Origin: Nymphaea colorata
Taxonomy: Eukaryota > Streptophyta > Magnoliopsida > Nymphaeales > Nymphaeaceae
Reading direction: 5' to 3'
DNA: 64,000 nucleotides
Assembly: GCF_008831285.2 (NCBI RefSeq)
Contig: NC_045143.1
Location: forward strand, 20,854,854-20,918,853
Both the position numbers and the translations under genes were made by a program. The notes beneath the pieces were generated by a model. It was not told the DNA's origin. It worked only from the letters and a program-made list of their open reading frames with translations, and ran no database searches. Below, one piece after another: positions 41,745-51,354 of the stretch. Every line of letters starts with the position of its first letter. Within the stretch, counting starts at the first letter, position 1.

Positions 41745-42060
41745 TATCTGATTGAACCATTCTAAAAAATCAGTTATGGAAAAAGATTTAATATTTAATT
41801 AAAAAATTAGATCAGAGTCAGATTAAGAAATGACATTCGATCATATTCAGATTCAGATATATATAAATATCTGATTGGACTTAGATCGGATTTAGTTTTA
41901 AATAAATATCCCATATCCAATCATCTTACATTTTGAAAATCAGTTAGATTGATTCAAAATTTGGATTCAGATTTGGATACGAATAAATTGGATTCGGCTT
42001 GTCAAATCAGATTTTGGATTCAATTCAGATATAACTTGTCAAATCAGGTGAGTAGGAAGG
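41745..42060 (+). mobile_element. Dispersed inverted-end repeat, copy D (eroded ends)
   Basis: Carries the family phrases GATTAAGAAATGACATTCGA, CAGATTCAGATATATATAAA and GGATTCAGATTTGGATACGA in the order seen in copies A and B. The TTGACATCC-type ends are lost or diverged. Confidence 0.5.
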
Positions 42061-43115
42061 TAACAACCTTACCCTTAAAAAAGAGACTTGAAAACTTTCC
42101 ATTCCTCTATTTGTGGGGTTCTAGACTACATCGGTATCAGTGATGGTAGCTGTACATCTTTCATCTTAGAACTTAAGTACGACAACTTAAAGTTCATGAG
42201 CATTACCAATCAAAAGTCAAATCCGTTACACGTAAATTTCTAAGCTGAAGAAGTTCATGCGCGTGCAACATTGTCTCATGCACGCCACTATCATCCCTCA
42301 TAAATCCCTTTGTTTGGGACCTAACCTCTTTGACTACATGCCCTTTAATTATCTTCTTAACTAAGAAATTGGATCCTATGCACCACCCAAAATTTGGACC
42401 CCTAATGACATAGGATTGAGTTGACCTTGTTTCTGTTGATTTTTGAGGCTGAACAATCCACTGCAGGTGTAATGCATCAACTGAAGAGAAATGAATAAAA
42501 AAAGAATGCGACTTTAAGCGACGTACTAGAAAATTTCTCAAAATTTTCTCTTATTATCTGCTTTGCAAAGCAGTATTACTACATGGGTAAAATTCCTTAG
42601 GAACTCATTACATTAGGACTGAAGAAACATGACACAAAAACAATTCCCCAACCGGCATTTTCCCTTCAACCAATCTCTTTTTCGCATTTGAAGGGAAAGC
42701 AAACTTGGGGGGAAAGCAAACAGTATCTAGAGTTTCCCCTCAGACCTGAACCCGTTTTCCCATCTTACATTCGAAAATTCTTTCGAATGAAGAGGAGTAG
42801 CTCAAAGCTATTACTTTCCCTCATTCTGAAAGGGGTAACAAACACCATCTAGACTTTCTCTTAAACCCCAAGCCATTTTCCCTTCTTACTTTCCAGTTAA
42901 TGAAGAGAAGGTCAGGATCATGTCCAACATCACTAATGCGTCCCCAGTCCCCTTCTTTCGGGAGGTAAAGGTTATGATTTGCCTCCTCTTGGAGCGTAAG
43001 AAAATTCCAGCACGGGCAAAGTGTTCTCGGATCCTTCACCCAGATATGAATACGTCATCCCGTCTTGCATTCCTTCGAATGAAGAGAACGGTGGGGTTCT
43101 GTCTGACGGAAGTTG
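42061..43115. other. Downstream region of the ERF gene with imperfect repeats
   Basis: Three diverged copies of a roughly 35-base phrase ending in TCGAATGAAGAG or TTAATGAAGAG occur at about 42751, 42870 and 43053. The last lies 30 bp from the ERF stop codon, so the ERF 3' untranslated region probably contains them. No other gene is supported; the open frame at 42203-42541 has no recognised domain. Confidence 0.45.
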
Positions 43116-43979
43116 TTAAGGATGAGAAAGATCCAAGAAGATATCATCCAGGTAGCCGCTGCCACCTCCGCCCACATTGGAAGTGATGAAGGAAGGGGAA
43201 GTACAAGGATCAAGAAGATGACCATAATCACATGATTGTGAAGAACACAGAGAAGAGGAAGATGAATTATTAGAAGAGGTTGATGGAAATAGGGAAGAGG
43301 AAGAAGAAGAAGAAGAAGAAGAAGGAGGAGAAGGCATTTGAATGGCAGCGGGATTAGTTGGAGCCAACATTTCAAAGCACTCATGAACGCCGTTGAGAGC
43401 ATAAGCTGACGCTGAAATTTGCTTCTCTAAATTCATTCTCTCAGATTCATACATCTCAACCAGGCCCAACCGGGTCTTTGCCCACTCTATATTCTCATGA
43501 AAGAAAGTAGAAGATTGCCACGAAAACTGGGGATTCTGACACCTATCAGGGTCTGCAAATGGCGCCACTTGTCGCTGTTTCTTCAGAGCATTGTCGAAGA
43601 TAGATGCTTCATCAGCTTTCGCTTGACGCGTCTTCTTGTAATGGCTGCTCTTGTTCAGAAGGTTTCTGATTCTCTTCGCCAAAGGTGAATCAGAAGACAC
43701 CTTGGTGGCGAAGTTCGTGCGGGCACTCGATCCACGGAGCAGACAGGCGGCCTCGTCGTAGGCGCGCGCCGCCTCTTCCGCGGTCTCAAAGGTGCCCAGC
43801 CACATCCTTATCTTCTGAGTTGTGCCCTTTATCTCTGCTACCCATCTGCCAGACGGCCGCCGCCTCACTCCCAAGAACTTGTTCCTGCTTCCCTTTGGCC
43901 TCTCCTCCTTCCCTCCTTGTCCGTTAGCTACTTCACTCATGCTCAGACCTTGTTGGTAGTCACTCATGGGCAGCTCCAT
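43116..43979 (-). CDS. AP2/ERF transcription factor, RAP2.11/ERN-like
   Basis: A nuclear DNA-binding protein of 287 residues in one exon. A single AP2 domain spans about residues 34-90 ([18 protein letters not shown], then [20 protein letters not shown] and [13 protein letters not shown]). The linker [13 protein letters not shown] directly after it is typical of the clade of Arabidopsis RAP2.11 and legume ERN1/ERN2. RAP2.11 works in low-potassium responses and ERNs in nodulation, but the function of this member is inferred only to the level of ERF regulator. The C-terminal half has a serine-rich stretch (219-247) encoded by a TCT/TCC microsatellite, and it ends with an acidic-hydrophobic YLDDIFLDL segment that may be an activation motif. 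The first ATG fits the family. No defect is seen. Confidence 0.95.
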   Translation of the reverse strand: MELPMSDYQQGLSMSEVANGQGGKEERPKGSRNKFLGVRRRPSGRWVAEIKGTTQKIRMWLGTFETAEEAARAYDEAACLLRGSSARTNFATKVSSDSPLAKRIRNLLNKSSHYKKTRQAKADEASIFDNALKKQRQVAPFADPDRCQNPQFSWQSSTFFHENIEWAKTRLGLVEMYESERMNLEKQISASAYALNGVHECFEMLAPTNPAAIQMPSPPSSSSSSSSSSLFPSTSSNNSSSSSLCSSQSCDYGHLLDPCTSPSFITSNVGGGGSGYLDDIFLDLSHP

Positions 43980-44839
43980 GACTTCAACAAATTAAAGGTA
44001 GACAGAAAGATCAAAAGGAAGAGCAACAGGGTGACGGACACATTGTGGAGAACTATATGGCATTTATGGACGAACGAGTTCTTTGAGAACCGAACGAGTG
44101 GGGCGCGTGTTCAGGTCACTTGTTTCTTGTCGTGCGTTGATCAATGGAGGAACGGCAAGAGTCGTGGGAGCACGACCACGAAAATCTCACCTTTCTTTTT
44201 GAGGTAAGAACTAGGGAGATTTAGATTCGAAGGCACACAACGACAACGTGAAGGGTTCAACACATTGGCTAGCCACAAGGGTGGACTAAGAACCCACTGC
44301 TTCTTAGCCGAGTGCTTGGACTCTGAACACCATACGTGTTGCCTAGTGCATGGCTCACGCTGTTGACTGATCTGAAATGCGACGTGTGTCCACAAACCAT
44401 CTTATGTTAAGGCAATTCAACAAATTAAGTTTAATTGTGAGTCCTTAAACATATCAACGGCACTGATAGGTAAGGATAAAGAAAACCACTTCAGGGTGCG
44501 AGACCTAACCGCAGTTTTGACTGCCGTAATGAAGGTAAACTTCCCAACAGTACAGTAACGAAAATACTTTCAAAGTATTAATGGACGTAGAAATAGATGT
44601 TTTTCACGCGCCACGTATGTCCTTTCAAATCACACACTTTCTCATCGTTAAGAGTGCCTTTTTTTTTTTGGGTAAAAATGTTTAAAACACTATAGTTTAT
44701 GTTGGCTACATAATTGGACGAAAGAAAACCATTATTAGCTTACTCTCAAACAAAATTTCTGCCATCCTTGCTTGTTAGAGAATCTTATGGAAACTCATGT
44801 TAAAGTTGTGTTTCATAAAACATTAATTAAAAAAAAATC
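43980..44839. other. Promoter-side region of the ERF gene
   Basis: Contains the leader and promoter of the ERF gene read on the minus strand, but no convincing TATA box was fixed. A T-run lies near 44658-44668. The plus-strand open frame at 43917-44207 has no recognised domain. Confidence 0.35.
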
Positions 44840-45348
44840 TATAGCGGTGATTTATTTAACTGCTATAGGTACCATGGGTCTATACGAGTGGTTTGGGTCC
44901 CAGTCGTCACCATTGCACACTGTCGGCAAAGGCTATACTGGTGATTTTGGCATCACCCAATAGACCTATGACCTATGGGCGTGAAGATGGTCACCGTTCA
45001 TTATTAGGATGGTGATTATTTCACCTCTGTTGGCCATTCCGAGGAATATATAACGGTGATTTTATCACCTCGATTGCTTTTTTTAAATAAAAATTCCAAC
45101 TAATCGACATATTCAGATCTAAAAAATAATATATATTTAGATGAACGAAATGATAACAATGAAATTACTATTACACTCAAACACTTTCCCAAGCACTTAC
45201 AAAAAATTCAATACACAACCACATTCTTCCCTACCATTGGTGCTCATGGAGGAAGCACATTCATGCTATCTTACCAGTGAAAATGTTCAACACTGTAGTT
45301 TTCTATCTATGCAATATCCACTGGTATAGGACCGACTTTTTTGTAGTG
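44840..45348 (-). mobile_element. CACTA-like element end with repeated hairpins
   Basis: The right end reads TTTTTTGTAGTG (to 45348), the complement of CACTACAAAAAA, the usual terminus of plant CACTA (En/Spm) elements. Inside lie short palindromes: TATAGC...GCTATA (44840-44867), GGTGAT...ATCACC (44940-44957), GGTGA...TCACC (45011-45025) and GGTGAT...ATCACC (45055-45069). They look like subterminal repeats. The opposite terminus and the 3-bp duplication were not identified. It is non-coding and probably a deletion derivative. Confidence 0.55.
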
Positions 45349-46175
45349 CCCTAAATTGTACATACTGGATGTGCAACATTTTAGTTGACATGCATATCAC
45401 TCATCACCTAGGTCTTGAAGCAGTATCATATTGGAGATTGTAGGAAATGATAATGACTGGTCGTCTTGGTTTCAATTTTTCTTTTTAATAATAAAATCAA
45501 AACTATAAAGGGGTCATTTGATAATAGTAACACACTATTATTGTCTCAAGAATATACTAAGGACAGTGACAATATATTAGCATTACCAAACGTCCCCTAA
45601 GAGGCAAGTTAGAATCCACCAAACATAAGCCTAAAGTCGATGTAGGAGTAGGTTGGGTTGTAATAGTGATATAAGAGCCAGTTCAATACTAGGACTTGGG
45701 ATCTTATATGCATGGACACATGTTAAAGGGTTGGATAGTAACACCCCATTACAAAAGTTTAATCTTGTATTGAAAATTATGAGAAATCTTCAAAGGCTAA
45801 TGAAAAGTGTTGATTAGTCTTATTCTTAGTTTTTTTTTTTTTTTTTTTTTTTTTTTGCTAAAACCAAAATTGATAGGAAGGGGTTGAGACCCGCCAAAAA
45901 TCAAGAGCCCGAACCTGATGTGGGAGTAGGGTATGATCATGTGAAAATTTGGACCTTGTTCACAACCATGCTTTTCACAAAGGGTATATACCCTTTAATT
46001 TGATAATCTGACTCTAGAAAAACTTTTTATCCAACTAGCTATTCAACAATACCTAACCAAAAGAAAAAATGCAAAACTTATGATAGACTAGGATAAACCT
46101 GTAGTCATGTGTCAGCAAAAATGATGACAAGTTTAAGGTAAATTTTACAGGTTCATAAAGATCTCAAGGAGCTTT
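45349..46175. other. Repeat-rich spacer left of the Copia element
   Basis: No gene is recognised. A run of 27 T lies at 45830-45856. Similar phrases around 45615-45640 and 45880-45920 (both containing a GATGT.GGAGTAGG core) suggest a small duplicated repeat. Confidence 0.4.
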
Positions 46176-46180
46176 AGTGA

Positions 46181-46494
46181 TGTGAAAGATTCTCCTCGTT
46201 GTCAAGGAGAAATCAATGAAGATTGACATCCACTAAAGTTGGCAAGAAGAATCGTCAATTGAGGAGCGAGTCAACTAAGGAAATAAATTTTGAATTCAAA
46301 CCTCATGAACGTTGTATCATTGTTGTATTACCATATTTACATTACATGGCGTATCATTGTTGTATTACCATACTTAGACCACACGTTGCACTATATAATG
46401 AGAAGAATGACTCTTGCAAAATACAACGCAAGAGATTTGGTATTCCATTGTGCTTCATCTTCTCTCTCTCTCTCTTGTGTCGAGAGTTCGTTCA
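46181..46494 (+). repeat. 5' LTR of the Copia element
   Basis: Begins TG and ends CA. Contains a TATA box (46392-46398, TATATAA), a 37-bp tandem step in the presumed U3 part (GTATCATTGTTGTATTACCA at 46314 and 46351) and a TCTCTC tract near 46460-46475. It should drive transcription of the element. Confidence 0.95.
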
Positions 46495-46507
46495 TGGTAT
46501 CAGAGCC
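46495..46507 (+). promoter_or_regulatory. Primer-binding site for initiator tRNA-Met
   Basis: TGGTATCAGAGCC follows the 5' LTR without a spacer and is the standard plant Copia site complementary to the 3' end of initiator methionine tRNA. Minus-strand DNA synthesis would start here. Confidence 0.95.
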
Positions 46508-46840
46508 TTAGGTTCTCTGTTATCGCTTGTCTGCAACCAGCACTTGTTGTGGTTCTGTTTGCATCTCCCCTTTCCTATCCAACTCTCCGCTGGTCTGCCC
46601 TGTTCTGTTTTTGAACAGGGCTGTGATAACTTGGAGTAGAAAATCGGGGTGCGATTTTCCAGAAGAGCTCGGATTGATCTGATTTTTGGAGCGTCTCTTC
46701 CTTAGGCCTCCAGCTACCTACAGCCCAAATTTCAGGGCAAACGGACCATCGGTTGATTTTCTACGAATTTTTGAAGGTGGCTGTATCCTGATCATTTTAC
46801 GAATTTTCCAAGCCACTATTGTATTCTTGCCACTAACCAC
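46508..46840 (+). other. Untranslated leader of the Copia element
   Basis: About 330 bases between the primer site and the gag start. Open frames inside (for example 46686-46880) are short and have no recognised domain. Packaging signals would be expected here but cannot be identified from sequence. Confidence 0.6.
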
Positions 46841-47224
46841 ATGGCATCGTCTTCGTCAATCGCAAGTCTCGTCTCTGTGAAGTTAAACAGAGATAACTAT
46901 TTGCTATGGAGGAGCCAACTTGAGTCTGTGATGATATCTCAAGATTTGGTGAAGTTTGTTGATGGATCTTGTGAACCTCCATCAGAAACGATTATGAGAG
47001 ATGGCAAAGATGAACTCAATCCTGAGTTCGCCATATGGAGAAAATCAGATCAACTGGTTTTGAGTTGGATCAAAGCTACCGTTTCCGAAGCTGTCCTTGG
47101 TCAAATAATCAGGACTCGCTCAGCGCAAGAAGCCTGGAAAGCACTGGAAAATTCCTATGGCTCGCCGTCTCCACTACGAGTCATGTTATTGAAGAAAGAA
47201 CTGATGTTTCATCAAGAAAGGTAA
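46841..47224 (+). CDS. Copia gag N-terminal part, cut by a frameshift
   Basis: The 127 residues start MASSSSIASLVSVKLNRDNY and include the YLLWRSQLESVM and EAWKALENSYGSPS blocks of Copia gag (retrotran_gag / UBN2-like), the particle-forming protein. The frame hits TAA at 47222-47224. The rest of gag continues 8 bases later in the +1 frame, where a normal gag would read straight through. This is best explained by a single-base insertion or two-base loss near 47210-47222, or by a sequencing error. The ATG fits the usual position after the leader. Confidence 0.88.
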   Translation: MASSSSIASLVSVKLNRDNYLLWRSQLESVMISQDLVKFVDGSCEPPSETIMRDGKDELNPEFAIWRKSDQLVLSWIKATVSEAVLGQIIRTRSAQEAWKALENSYGSPSPLRVMLLKKELMFHQER

Positions 47225-47231
47225 CTCGGAT

Positions 47232-50200
47232 ATGACCTCTTACTTGCAGAAAGTTAAATTTTTAGTTGATTCTCTTGAAGCGGCTAGCTGTCATACGCCA
47301 AATGAAGACTTAGTTCAAATCGTACTTAATGGACTTCCATCAAAGTATGAAAGTTTGATCACTTCTATAGTCACGTCCTCAACAAAATTGCCTAGTTTTG
47401 CCGAGCTTTATGATCTTTTATTGAATCAAGAAACACGTCTTCAACTTATGAAACAAGATGTTGAGTCACCTATGGAAAGGCAAGTTACTATAACAGCCTT
47501 CAATACTTTTCGAGGCCGCGGACGTGGGCGCGGTCGAGGCTATTATCAAGGAAGAGGTGGCCGTGGTAGAAACCAGTCTTTTCAGCCGGCCCAAAATCAA
47601 TTCAATAATCATCAAACGACTGTTTTTCAGCCAAACAATCTCTCACAGCCGAACCATCAGCATGCTGCCCTACCATCCAAGAAGATCATCGAGTGCCAAT
47701 ATTGTGGTCGTAAGGGTCACATAGCTAAGACGTGTTGGGATATTAATCCTCGTGCATTTTCAGCCTTAACGTTACAAGAATCAGATGATGAATACTGGTA
47801 TCCAGATACAGGGGCAACCAACAATATTGTCACCAGTGATGAAAATATGGAGAACAAGCAAACATACTCAGGCTCCGAATCCGTAATGGTTGGAAACGGT
47901 AAGTGCCTCCCTATTTCTCACGTAGGGGACTTACAGGTTAATATTCAAGGGGCTGATTTTATTCTGAAAAATAGTTTGCATGTTCCTAAGATAGCACACA
48001 ATCTGATTTCTGTGGGTCGTTTTACATCTGACAACGATTGCATTTTTGAATTTACTCCGTCTGAATTTGTGATCAAGGACCACAAGACAGGAGCAATACT
48101 TCTTCGAGGACCAAAAACTAGTAATGGTCTTTACCCAGTTCAAGTAAAGACTAGATCTAGTGATGACATCAAGAAGGCGTGTGTGGCTCAACAAATAAAG
48201 AAGGTTCGAGGGTCGTATGAGGAATGGCATCGGCACCTCGGACATGCTAATAGGAACATAGTATCTTTGCTTAATGCTCTCAGTTACATCTCAATAAGCA
48301 GTCCTATTCCGAAAAAGGTGTGTGAACACTGTCTAATTGGAAAGGCGCATAAGTTACCGTTTCCCTTGTCATCTTTTCATGCTGCTGAACCTCTTGAACT
48401 CCTTCACATGGATGTTTGGGGACCAGCCCCGGTGGAGTCCAAAGATGGTTTTAAGTATTTTCTATTGATTGTTGATAACTATTCCCGCTTTACATGGCTG
48501 TTTCCATTGAAAAATAAAAGTGACGTATGTCAGTGTTTCGTCAATTTCAAAACTCTTGTGGAAAACCAGTTGGGAACTACCATCAAAACTGTTCAATCTG
48601 ACAATGGTGGGGAATTTTGCAATAAAATTCTTGAAACCGAATTAGAAAACCAAGGGATTATGCACCGTTTTTCATGCCCCTATACACCCGAACAAAACGG
48701 GATTGTAGAAAGAAAAAATCGACATGTAGTTGAAACCGGATTAAGTATGCTTCATGATGCTCAACTTCATCATCGGTTTTGGGTGGAAGCCTTTAGAACT
48801 GCGGTCTATATCATCAATCGGCTGCCTACTCTCAAACTAGATCGAAAATCACCATTTCAAATGCTATTTAATCAAGTTCCTGATTATAGCTTTCTTCGAG
48901 TATTTGGATCCAAGTGCTATCCACTATTGACGTTGAGTAATGACAACAAGTTTCAACCAAAGACAACTCCATGCATTTTTATTGGATATGGGAGTCGACA
49001 CAAGGGATATGTATGTCTAGATCCAAGATCAAGGCGAATGATAATTTCTCGTCATGTTATTTTTGACGAGCACTCTAGAGGCTCTAGCAACACCAGTGAT
49101 ATCTCATTTGAAGAGGCTGATCTTCAACAGTGGGCATCACAATTTCACAGTGAGTGCAATACAACAGACCCAGGACAAGCCACAGTAAGCGACTCTCATA
49201 CAGAAAGCATTGTCATCCCTCCAGAAATCAATATAGAGGGACAACCAAGTGAGGCTCAGACCGAAGCTATCCAAACTCAATCTGAGGTACCACATATGAC
49301 TGTTGTTCCAGATCAACCATCCACAAGGGGAAGCCAACACATCATCACCCTTACTCAACAGCCATTAACACACTCACATAGAATGGTTACTGGTTCTATA
49401 ACAGGTACGTCATCTCATACACATCAAATGGTCACTCGGTCTATGACAGGCTCTCTCAAACCCAAGACGTTCTCCGCTCAAACAAAGATGGGAGTTGAAC
49501 AGGAGCCAACTACATTCAAGGAAGCCAGCAGCGTTACTCATTGGATTAACGCTATGCAACAAGAAATACATGCGCTGCATAAAAATCAAACCTGGAATCT
49601 TGTCCCACAACGACCAGAGTATAATATTATTGATACGAAATGGATATACAAGATCAAACGCACTGCTGATGGTTCCATTTCAAGGTACAAGGCACGTCTG
49701 GTTGCTCGAGGATTCTTACAAGAAGCGGGGGTAGATTATTTGGAGACTTTCAGTCCCACGGTTAAGCCCACTACAATTCGTGTCATTCTCACCATCGCTG
49801 TACAACATGCATGGTCTCTTCGCCAGCTCGACTTTGATAATGCATTTCTAAATGGCTTTCTCCATGAAGACGTTTACATCGTCCAACCAGAAGGGTTTGA
49901 AGATCCACGTTTTCCGTCTCATGTTTGCAAACTCAACAAAGCATTGTATGGTTTGAAGCAGGCCCCTCGAGCATGGTATCAACGCCTGAGTACCTTTCTC
50001 AGTGACATTGGATTTCAGGTATCTCAATCAGATGCATCTCTATTTATTTTTCACCAAGGATGTGAAAGGATATATATCTTAGTTTATGTTGATGATGTTA
50101 TCATCACCGGATCGTCAAATGCGCTCATAGATCAAACTCTCGCCAAACTTAGGGCATCATTTTCAGTCAAGGACTTAGGTGATTTATCATTTTTTCTTGG

Positions 50201-51086
50201 CATAGAGGTGACTCGGCAACCCACCTATTTGGTTCTTCAGCAAGGAGCCTATCTTAACAATGTATTACAAAAAGCTAACATGACCAATGCCAAGCCTGCC
50301 CAAACACCTATGTCAACTGGCCATGTTTCGGGATCTAGCGCTCCATTCTCGGATCCTACTCTCTATCGGAGCGTGGTGGGAGCATTACAATACCTCACCC
50401 TCACACGTCCGGATATAGCATTTGCAGTCAATCGAGCATGTCAATACATGCATCAACCTCTAGAATGCCATTGGAAGCTCATCAAGCGAATTCTCAGATA
50501 TTTGCAGGGCACAAGCCAGCTTGGACTATGCATTCAAAAATCAGATCATCTTCACTTAAGCGCATTTGCCGATGCTGATTGGGCTGGCAATACTGAAGAC
50601 AGAAAATCAACAGGTGGATGTGTAACATTCTTGGGTAATAATCTTATCTCCTGGGCATCTAAGAAGCAACAAACAGTAGCTCGTTCAAGTACAGAAGCTG
50701 AATATAAATCTCTCGCAGGTGCTGCTGCAGAACTCCTATGGCTAAAAGCTCTACTGATCGAATTGGGCATATCATGCACTGGAACTCCAATATTGTGGTG
50801 TGACAATATAGGTGCATTATACTTAGCAGCGAACCCGGTTTTTCGTGCTCGAACAAAGCACATCGAAGTTGATTTCCACTTTGTGCGAGATCATGTATCA
50901 AAGGGAAATATCTCAATACAGTTTATCAGATCATCCGAGCAAATAGCAGATGGACTGACCAAACCTCTTGGATCTACTAAGTTCAAAGAATTTAGAGACA
51001 AGCTGAGCATTGTCCCTGCCATGCTCAGCTTGAGGGAGCATGTGAAAGATTCTCCTCGTTGTCAAGGAGAAATCAATGAAGATTGA
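47232..51086 (+). CDS. Copia gag-pol polyprotein, main open frame
   Basis: The 1284 residues run from mid-gag to RNase H, so the ATG at 47232 is only the first Met after the frameshift. In order: remaining gag, an RG-rich basic stretch (94-113), a CCHC zinc knuckle (C155, C158, H163, C168), protease DTGA (192-195), integrase zinc residues (H333-H338 region, C364, C367), integrase core D394, D457 and E493 with the correct 35-residue step, reverse transcriptase with YVDD (952-955), and RNase H with DADWAG, STEAEY and CDN. All catalytic residues are present. The frame runs 46 bases into the 3' LTR. The linker contains a small internal duplication (HRMVTGSITG and HQMVTRSMTG, about 716-740). Confidence 0.95.
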   Translation: MTSYLQKVKFLVDSLEAASCHTPNEDLVQIVLNGLPSKYESLITSIVTSSTKLPSFAELYDLLLNQETRLQLMKQDVESPMERQVTITAFNTFRGRGRGRGRGYYQGRGGRGRNQSFQPAQNQFNNHQTTVFQPNNLSQPNHQHAALPSKKIIECQYCGRKGHIAKTCWDINPRAFSALTLQESDDEYWYPDTGATNNIVTSDENMENKQTYSGSESVMVGNGKCLPISHVGDLQVNIQGADFILKNSLHVPKIAHNLISVGRFTSDNDCIFEFTPSEFVIKDHKTGAILLRGPKTSNGLYPVQVKTRSSDDIKKACVAQQIKKVRGSYEEWHRHLGHANRNIVSLLNALSYISISSPIPKKVCEHCLIGKAHKLPFPLSSFHAAEPLELLHMDVWGPAPVESKDGFKYFLLIVDNYSRFTWLFPLKNKSDVCQCFVNFKTLVENQLGTTIKTVQSDNGGEFCNKILETELENQGIMHRFSCPYTPEQNGIVERKNRHVVETGLSMLHDAQLHHRFWVEAFRTAVYIINRLPTLKLDRKSPFQMLFNQVPDYSFLRVFGSKCYPLLTLSNDNKFQPKTTPCIFIGYGSRHKGYVCLDPRSRRMIISRHVIFDEHSRGSSNTSDISFEEADLQQWASQFHSECNTTDPGQATVSDSHTESIVIPPEINIEGQPSEAQTEAIQTQSEVPHMTVVPDQPSTRGSQHIITLTQQPLTHSHRMVTGSITGTSSHTHQMVTRSMTGSLKPKTFSAQTKMGVEQEPTTFKEASSVTHWINAMQQEIHALHKNQTWNLVPQRPEYNIIDTKWIYKIKRTADGSISRYKARLVARGFLQEAGVDYLETFSPTVKPTTIRVILTIAVQHAWSLRQLDFDNAFLNGFLHEDVYIVQPEGFEDPRFPSHVCKLNKALYGLKQAPRAWYQRLSTFLSDIGFQVSQSDASLFIFHQGCERIYILVYVDDVIITGSSNALIDQTLAKLRASFSVKDLGDLSFFLGIEVTRQPTYLVLQQGAYLNNVLQKANMTNAKPAQTPMSTGHVSGSSAPFSDPTLYRSVVGALQYLTLTRPDIAFAVNRACQYMHQPLECHWKLIKRILRYLQGTSQLGLCIQKSDHLHLSAFADADWAGNTEDRKSTGGCVTFLGNNLISWASKKQQTVARSSTEAEYKSLAGAAAELLWLKALLIELGISCTGTPILWCDNIGALYLAANPVFRARTKHIEVDFHFVRDHVSKGNISIQFIRSSEQIADGLTKPLGSTKFKEFRDKLSIVPAMLSLREHVKDSPRCQGEINED
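51028..51040 (+). promoter_or_regulatory. Polypurine tract of the Copia element
   Basis: GCTTGAGGGAGCA lies directly before the 3' LTR. Its GAGGGAG core is the expected plus-strand primer site. It sits inside the pol frame. Confidence 0.7.
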
Positions 51087-51354
51087 CATCCACTAAAGTT
51101 GGCAAGAAGAATCGTCAATTGTGGAGCGAGTCAACTAAGGAAATAAATTTTGAATTCAAACCTCATGAACGTTGTATCATTGTTGTATTACCATATTTAC
51201 ATTACATGGTGTATCATTGTTGTATTACCATACTTAGACCACACGTTGCACTATATAATGAGAAGAATGACTCTTGCAAAATACAACGCAAGAGATTTGG
51301 TATTCCATTGTGCTTCATCTTCTCTCTCTCTCTCTTGTGTCGAGAGTTCGTTCA
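51041..51354 (+). repeat. 3' LTR of the Copia element
   Basis: Identical in length to the 5' LTR and different at 2 positions. It carries the same TATA box (51252-51258) and the same 37-bp U3 repeat. Followed by the AGTGA target duplication. Confidence 0.96.

Larger units (their letters stand above)
46181..51354 (+). mobile_element. Complete young Ty1/Copia LTR retrotransposon
   Basis: The element is 5174 bp and bounded by two 314-bp LTRs starting TGTGAAAG and ending TTCA. AGTGA flanks it on both sides (46176-46180 and 51355-51359), a perfect 5-bp target duplication. A tRNA-Met primer site follows the left LTR and a purine tract precedes the right LTR. The LTRs differ at 2 of 314 positions (46262 against 51122, and 46350 against 51210). 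With a commonly assumed plant rate of 1.3e-8 per site per year, this gives about a quarter of a million years. The internal region encodes gag, protease, integrase, reverse transcriptase and RNase H in Copia order, broken only by one frameshift in gag. Size and LTR length suggest the Ale-type lineage, which is inference. Confidence 0.97.

Noticed and set aside
44688-45348. Complete CACTA element starting at CACTATAG (44688)
   Set aside because: The proposed left end matches the right terminus for only five bases, and the flanking triplets (AAA and CCC) do not form a target duplication.
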